DNA from: Sphingobacteriaceae bacterium
GTDB lineage: Bacteria > Bacteroidota > Bacteroidia > B-17B0 > Aurantibacillaceae
Direction of reading: 5' to 3'
NCBI GenBank assembly: GCA_025360355.1
Contig: JANYCL010000440.1
Span: 1-10,853 of the forward strand
DNA length: 10,853 nucleotides
A program made the position numbers and the translations under genes. The first letter of the stretch is position 1, and each line of letters opens with the position of its first letter. A model generated the notes under the pieces. That model saw only the letters and a list, made by a program, of their open reading frames with translations. It had not been told where the DNA came from and searched no databases. Below, piece after piece: positions 6,559 to 10,853 of the stretch.

Positions 6559-7602
6559 ATGAAAATAAAATTATTGTCGCTTTTAGTATTACTTACCTCC
6601 TTATTGTCAGGACAAACTTTAAGAAAAGATAAAAACTATTATGTATCAGCTATTGGTTTCTGGAATGTGGAAAATTTATATGATACACTTAATGATCCCA
6701 AAAAAATTGATGAAGAATTTTTACCCGGTGGAACAAAAACCTGGACCGGCAGCAGATATTGGACAAAAATAAATCACTTGTCTAAAGTCATTGCTGATAT
6801 GGCTACTGATGCCACACCTGAAGGTTTGTCAATCTTAGGTTTGTGTGAAATAGAAAATAAAAATTGTCTGGAAGATCTTGTGAATGATCCTCAATTAAAA
6901 GCAAGAGGCTATCAAACTATTTTAGTGGAAGGTCCGGATGCAAGGGGTGTTGATCCGGGTTTAATTTATAATCCGAAACATTTTAAAGTTACTAAAGTTG
7001 TTACTTACGGAATTATTCTTCCTTATGATACTGCACACAAAACGCGCGATCAATTAGTGGTAAGCGGTTCTTATTTTGGTGAACCTCTCACAATAATTGT
7101 AAATCACTGGCCTTCGCGTAGCGGCGGTGAACTAAAATCCCGTCCGGGTAGAATTGTTGCAGCAAAAATGGCAAGACACATTGCCGATTCTGTTACTTCA
7201 CTCGATCCGAAAAATAAAGTAATAATTTTGGGAGACCTTAACGATGATCCTATCAACGAAAGTGTAAAAACGCATATTAAAACTTACGGCGATATTAATG
7301 ATCCGAAAAAAGATCATTATTTTAATCCGATGGAAGCGCTTTACAAAAAAGGAATTGGCACTTTGGCGTGGCAGGATTCTTGGAATTTATTTGACCAAAC
7401 ACTTTTAAATAAACCACTCTTGCCTGATGGTTATAAAACTTTTGAATTTTATAAAGCATTTGTTTATAACAAACCTTATGTAAAAAGTGATTTCGGAAAT
7501 TTTAAAGGTTACACTTTCAGAACCTATTCAGGCGAAGAATATACCGGTGGTTACAGCGATCACTTTGCTGTTTACATTCTATTGGTGAAAGAGAAAAATT
7601 AA
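6559..7602 (+). CDS. Secreted endonuclease/exonuclease/phosphatase (EEP) family protein
   Basis: This 347-residue protein has a Sec signal peptide of about 18 residues (cut near LLSG-QT, leaving Gln first). The DNase I-like EEP motifs are complete and in order: GFWNVEN with Asn36, GLCEIEN with metal-binding Glu97, VNHWPSRSGG with His183, ILGDLNDDP with Asp226 and Asn228, and GYSDHFAV with Asp334 and His335. Family members hydrolyse phosphodiester or phosphomonoester bonds using a divalent metal; the substrate may be DNA, RNA, an inositol phosphate or a lipid. There is no lipobox and no type IX C-terminal domain, so the protein is probably periplasmic unless exported by another route. The length is normal for a single-domain secreted EEP enzyme. 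It is transcribed divergently from the receptor operon and overlaps the convergent downstream gene by 4 nt. A nuclease role in nutrient scavenging is the best guess. Confidence 0.92.
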   Translation: MKIKLLSLLVLLTSLLSGQTLRKDKNYYVSAIGFWNVENLYDTLNDPKKIDEEFLPGGTKTWTGSRYWTKINHLSKVIADMATDATPEGLSILGLCEIENKNCLEDLVNDPQLKARGYQTILVEGPDARGVDPGLIYNPKHFKVTKVVTYGIILPYDTAHKTRDQLVVSGSYFGEPLTIIVNHWPSRSGGELKSRPGRIVAAKMARHIADSVTSLDPKNKVIILGDLNDDPINESVKTHIKTYGDINDPKKDHYFNPMEALYKKGIGTLAWQDSWNLFDQTLLNKPLLPDGYKTFEFYKAFVYNKPYVKSDFGNFKGYTFRTYSGEEYTGGYSDHFAVYILLVKEKN

Positions 7603-10343
7603 TTTCCGTGTTCAGTCGCCGACGCTAATTCCGATGAATGATAAGTGCTGTCATCAATTTTACAATTTGGTAAAGCCTTTTGCAATTTTTTAAAATCAGC
7701 CTCCTTAATTTTGTTCATGTAAACCGATTTTAATTTTTTTAATTTCAGTAAAGGAGTAATATCCTGAATATTATTTCCAGTCATGTAGAGTTCTTCAAGA
7801 TTTTCCAAATTCTCAATTCCGCTTAGGTCTTTAACTTTATTATCCGTTAAATTCAAATAGCGTAAAGTTTTAATAGCAACAAATGGTTTTAAGTTGGAAA
7901 TATTATTGCCGGCAACATTTAAGTCGGTTAAGTTTGTAAGAGAGCCCAGAGAGGAAAAACCTGTTCTGATACCACAGCCGCTTAAATTTAAATAGCGCAG
8001 TTTTCTTAATTGCTCTATGCCTTCTATTTTTTGAACCGTATTATAATCAAGATTCAAGATTTCAAGATTCGTTAATTTAAATATAGGTTCTATATCTTTT
8101 ATCTGATTGTTCGATAAATAAAGTTCTTTTAGCTTTTGATACACACCAATTCCTGCAATAGCGTAAATACCATTATTTTGTAATTGGACTGATTCAAGGT
8201 TCGGGAAAATAATATTTCCATGGCCATCATTCATTAAAGAATAGATATTTGCAATTGTATTATTAGAAACGCTTAATGTTTTTACATTAACGCAATTTTT
8301 AAATTTTATGAATATTTCCTGAGAATTACCTGATGAAATTTCATTGAAACTGATATCCAAATTAGTTAAAGAAGGAAGAGTAGGAAATGAATCTATTTTC
8401 CCTCTGAAAGTCGTATTGATGTTAAGTGTATTTAAATTTTGAAATTTATTCAAAGAAATAAAATCAGTTATTGCATTTCTCGATACATCTAAAACTTCTA
8501 GTTTTTTTAATTCTGAAAAACTATTGAGGTCGCTTAACCCTGTTCCTGCTATTTCAAGTGTTTTGAGATTTGGAGTATTATTGATCTTTGATAATCCGGA
8601 GGTAATTGGATTCTCTCCTAATTTCAGATCCTCCAAGTCAGTTAGTACAGGTAATTTATCCAGAGAATCAATTTGATTGGAGCGTAACGAAATACTTTTT
8701 AGATGCGGAAAAAATGCTAATTGATCTAATTTTGTGAAATTATTATTATCCAGACTAATGCTTTCCAAATTAGTGAGAGCTTTGATCGGCTCAATGGATT
8801 GCAAATAACTTTCCGAGTTCAGATCCATTCTTTTGATCAATTTTTTCTCGTTCAATGCAAGAATTTCATTATGCACTCTCGACTTTTCTGCGCACCACGA
8901 TTGCCAATCTGTGCTCTGCATATCCTTCATGAAATTAAAAAGTTTTTTATCTAAAGCGATCTTGAAACTGCTGAAATAAGTTCCGCGTAAAGCATAATAA
9001 TAATCGCGCGCTTCGTAATCATCGGAATTTTTTATTGTATCATTCAATACTAATAACTGTGGCAAATTTTTAAAACTCAGGTCAGCCAAATAATATTTTT
9101 CCAGTTTTTTATTTTCCGTGAGTGCTTTATTGATGTTGAAATCAGTTATGATAACATCCCAATTCACCAAACATCCTAATACCAAAAACAAATAATAACA
9201 CCATGGATTTACCCTTATTAAATACATATTACTTTTGTTTTTATGTATCTTAATATAAGTAGTTACTAAACCAATTAAGCAGAACATTAAATAAACATAC
9301 AAACCTATTTTTTTGTAACTGATCCCGGATTCTTCAATATACATGTTGTTACGGTAAGCCGTAGAAAAGATCATGAAGATATTTTGCACGATCCATACAT
9401 AAGCAAGCATTTTTAATGTTTTATTTTTCGAATGGTAATTTAATCTGCCTCTGAAATAATAAAGCATGATGATGATCGCTAAGATCAAAGACGTAATTAA
9501 AGCCCCTACTCCATCGTGAACAAACTCTTTATGTTTCATTCCTTCAGGTAAAGTTCCATCCACCCATAGATAGACCATGTCGAGCGAATTCAACACCAGT
9601 AGCATTAAATTTAAAACCACTAATAAAATAACAGCAGTGAGATGTTCGGTATCCATCTTAAATAATTTATTCAGGAAACCGGGTGAGTTAGCTTTATCTT
9701 CATTCAAATTGTTATCCGCATTTTCATCAAAATTGGTAAGCGATTCCAAATGACGGTTATAATAAAATCCATACAACAATAACAAACCACTTAGCGTAAA
9801 AAAGATCCAAGGGAATGAAATAAAATCGAGATTGATGTTCTTAGTAAAATCTTTGAACAAAGGATTTGACGACTGATACATCACAAAAAATAAAATAGTA
9901 ATAACAACAACAAACAATAACATCAGAACAGTTACATAAACCGGACGTTTTGTTTTTTCTTCAGTCTTGCTCTTTTTTCTTCTCTTCGCCCAATCAATGA
10001 ACATAAATACACACGATGCACCCACCGAACAAAGCGTCATGAATAAAGAAGTGAATATGGAAGTTTTAGGAGAGAAACTTAACGCCGACAAAATACCCAG
10101 CGACAAAATATTAGCAACAATTGCAAGCGGACTGGAATAATACATAATACAAGCCGAAGAAATAATTGAACCTGCAGCAACAGCAAGCCAGCTTTTATTT
10201 TTAAGACTTAAAGGATCTTTAACAATTAAACAGCCAACTAAAACAATATTAAAAAGTAGGAAATTTATTCCGGCCGATTGCTGATAAAATAAATAGCTGT
10301 AAACAAGAACTGAAACAAGGAGTAGCCAGTCGTTTTTTTTCAT
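7599..10343 (-). CDS. DUF4173-type 12-helix membrane protein fused to a leucine-rich repeat domain
   Basis: This 914-residue protein has two halves. Residues 1-400 contain about 12 hydrophobic helices (near 5-20, 24-41, 51-69, 72-92, 95-117, 134-155, 174-195, 235-257, 277-297, 308-330, 344-364, 379-400). The stretch 238-297 (LNSLDMVYLW, TLPEGMKHKEFVHDGV), YRNNMYIEESGISYKKIG (330-347) and NWDVIITDFNI followed by YYLADLSFKNLPQLL agree with my memory of DUF4173, including its soluble tail to about residue 490. Residues about 503-898 hold about 16 leucine-rich repeats of mostly 22 residues, with the core L-x-x-L-x-L-x-x-N-x-I and a cap LPNCKI. The eighth unit (686-714) is longer than the rest. 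Basic loops (118-133, 298-308, 365-377) place the LRR half in the periplasm. It lies 108 nt after proline dehydrogenase on the same strand. No enzymatic motif is seen; a sensor or scaffold role is a guess. Confidence 0.88.
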   Translation of the reverse strand: MKKNDWLLLVSVLVYSYLFYQQSAGINFLLFNIVLVGCLIVKDPLSLKNKSWLAVAAGSIISSACIMYYSSPLAIVANILSLGILSALSFSPKTSIFTSLFMTLCSVGASCVFMFIDWAKRRKKSKTEEKTKRPVYVTVLMLLFVVVITILFFVMYQSSNPLFKDFTKNINLDFISFPWIFFTLSGLLLLYGFYYNRHLESLTNFDENADNNLNEDKANSPGFLNKLFKMDTEHLTAVILLVVLNLMLLVLNSLDMVYLWVDGTLPEGMKHKEFVHDGVGALITSLILAIIIMLYYFRGRLNYHSKNKTLKMLAYVWIVQNIFMIFSTAYRNNMYIEESGISYKKIGLYVYLMFCLIGLVTTYIKIHKNKSNMYLIRVNPWCYYLFLVLGCLVNWDVIITDFNINKALTENKKLEKYYLADLSFKNLPQLLVLNDTIKNSDDYEARDYYYALRGTYFSSFKIALDKKLFNFMKDMQSTDWQSWCAEKSRVHNEILALNEKKLIKRMDLNSESYLQSIEPIKALTNLESISLDNNNFTKLDQLAFFPHLKSISLRSNQIDSLDKLPVLTDLEDLKLGENPITSGLSKINNTPNLKTLEIAGTGLSDLNSFSELKKLEVLDVSRNAITDFISLNKFQNLNTLNINTTFRGKIDSFPTLPSLTNLDISFNEISSGNSQEIFIKFKNCVNVKTLSVSNNTIANIYSLMNDGHGNIIFPNLESVQLQNNGIYAIAGIGVYQKLKELYLSNNQIKDIEPIFKLTNLEILNLDYNTVQKIEGIEQLRKLRYLNLSGCGIRTGFSSLGSLTNLTDLNVAGNNISNLKPFVAIKTLRYLNLTDNKVKDLSGIENLENLEELYMTGNNIQDITPLLKLKKLKSVYMNKIKEADFKKLQKALPNCKIDDSTYHSSELASATEHGN

Positions 10344-10451
10344 TGGGTGGGGTTTTAACTAAGAACGGATTATTATACAAATTAGTATCATTTACCTTAG
10401 ATAAAATAGCCAATTTTTGTAAAATGAAATGAATGGTTGTTGAAATCCTGT

Positions 10452-10853
10452 TTATTTCGCTGCCTTACGGCGTTCTTTCTCTTTAATAATAAGCGAAAGC
10501 TCGCGACCCGTTTGTCCTTTTACACTGGTATTCTCCTGTGCACGGCGGATCAAATATGGGAGTACTTCTTTAACCGGTCCGTAAGGAACATACTTAGCTA
10601 CATTATAATTATTTTGAGATAAATTATAACTGATATGATCGCTCATGCCTAATAATTGGGAAAAATAAATACGTTTATCGTTAGTGGCAATATTTTTTTT
10701 ACTCATCAGATCAACCAATACCAAACTGCTTTTTTCGTTATGAGTTCCTGCACATAAACCCATACAATCAATATTCTTAACACAAAATTCAAGTGCGAGA
10801 TCATAATCTTTGTCGCTACCTTCTTTTGATTCCTGAATTGGAGAAACATAATT
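10452..10853 (-). CDS. Proline dehydrogenase, C-terminal part (cut by window edge)
   Basis: The open frame runs through the right edge, so the 133 residues visible are the C-terminus and the true start lies outside. An internal Met at 10763 is not the start, because homologous sequence continues upstream of it (DYDLALEFCVKNIDCMGLCA). Diagnostic PRODH motifs are AGTHNEKSS (visible residues 35-43), YFSQLLGMSDHISYNL (63-78), and KYVPYGPVKEVLPYLIRRAQEN (87-108). The last carries the paired arginines (103-104) that bind the proline carboxylate in this family. The enzyme is an FAD-dependent TIM barrel that oxidises L-proline to pyrroline-5-carboxylate and passes electrons to quinones. The protein ends soon after the RR helix with a basic tail and no P5C dehydrogenase domain follows, so this is the single-domain form rather than bifunctional PutA. 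No clear terminator separates it from the DUF4173-LRR gene downstream. Confidence 0.93.
   Translation of the reverse strand, partial: NYVSPIQESKEGSDKDYDLALEFCVKNIDCMGLCAGTHNEKSSLVLVDLMSKKNIATNDKRIYFSQLLGMSDHISYNLSQNNYNVAKYVPYGPVKEVLPYLIRRAQENTSVKGQTGRELSLIIKEKERRKAAK

Noticed and set aside
1056..7602. Type IX secretion of the EEP enzyme or the DUF5689 proteins
   Set aside because: None of the three ends in a recognisable type IX C-terminal sorting domain, and the DUF5689 proteins have lipoboxes instead.
10344..10451. Promoter for the DUF4173-LRR gene
   Set aside because: Only an imperfect CTAATTTG (10378-10385, minus strand) was found, one base off the TAnnTTTG spacing and without a matching -33, so I did not call it.
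10437..10622. 61-codon plus-strand open frame
   Set aside because: It is antisense to the conserved C-terminus of proline dehydrogenase; it has no ribosome binding signal or recognisable features.
10763..10763. Internal Met as the start of a 103-residue protein
   Set aside because: Proline dehydrogenase-like sequence continues in frame upstream to the window edge without a stop, so this Met is internal.
1..10853. CRISPR array, tRNA, rRNA, insertion sequence or phage genes
   Set aside because: No regularly spaced repeats, no tRNA-like cloverleaf, no transposase or integrase motifs and no flanking terminal repeats were seen on either strand.

Overview
The window is AT-rich DNA that looks like a chromosomal segment of a member of the Bacteroidota. 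The evidence is a TonB-dependent receptor followed by DUF5689-type lipoproteins, signal peptides that leave an N-terminal Gln, promoter elements of the TAnnTTTG type, and very weak Shine-Dalgarno signals. I cannot place it below phylum level; Flavobacteriales-like lineages are plausible. There are seven protein-coding genes. One of them is cut by the right edge. I see no RNA genes, insertion sequences, CRISPR arrays or phage genes.

Layout from left to right: (1) a minus-strand coiled-coil lipoprotein (40-900) with two palindromes in its upstream region; (2) a minus-strand operon read right to left, made of a TonB-dependent outer-membrane receptor (6179-3636) and two tandem DUF5689/choice-of-anchor-J lipoproteins (3617-2364 and 2324-1056), closed by a strong terminator hairpin (974-1000); (3) a 379-nt divergent intergenic region (6180-6558) with promoter-like elements facing both ways and several inverted repeats; (4) a plus-strand secreted endonuclease/exonuclease/phosphatase (EEP) family enzyme (6559-7602); (5) a convergent minus-strand gene (10343-7599) whose stop overlaps the EEP stop, encoding an unusual fusion of a 12-helix DUF4173-type membrane domain with about 16 leucine-rich repeats; (6) the C-terminal 133 residues of proline dehydrogenase (minus strand, running off the right edge).

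The most coherent system is the receptor, the two DUF5689 lipoproteins and the divergent EEP enzyme. The receptor has no SusD neighbour. The DUF5689 lipoproteins could be its surface partners, and their N-terminal halves read like OB-folds. The EEP enzyme is exported and keeps all its catalytic residues. My inference is a machinery for binding, cutting and importing an extracellular phosphodiester substrate, such as nucleic acid or its fragments; the sequence alone does not prove the substrate. The second item of interest is the DUF4173-LRR fusion: positive-inside analysis places its LRR domain on the periplasmic side, where it could act as a sensor or scaffold.
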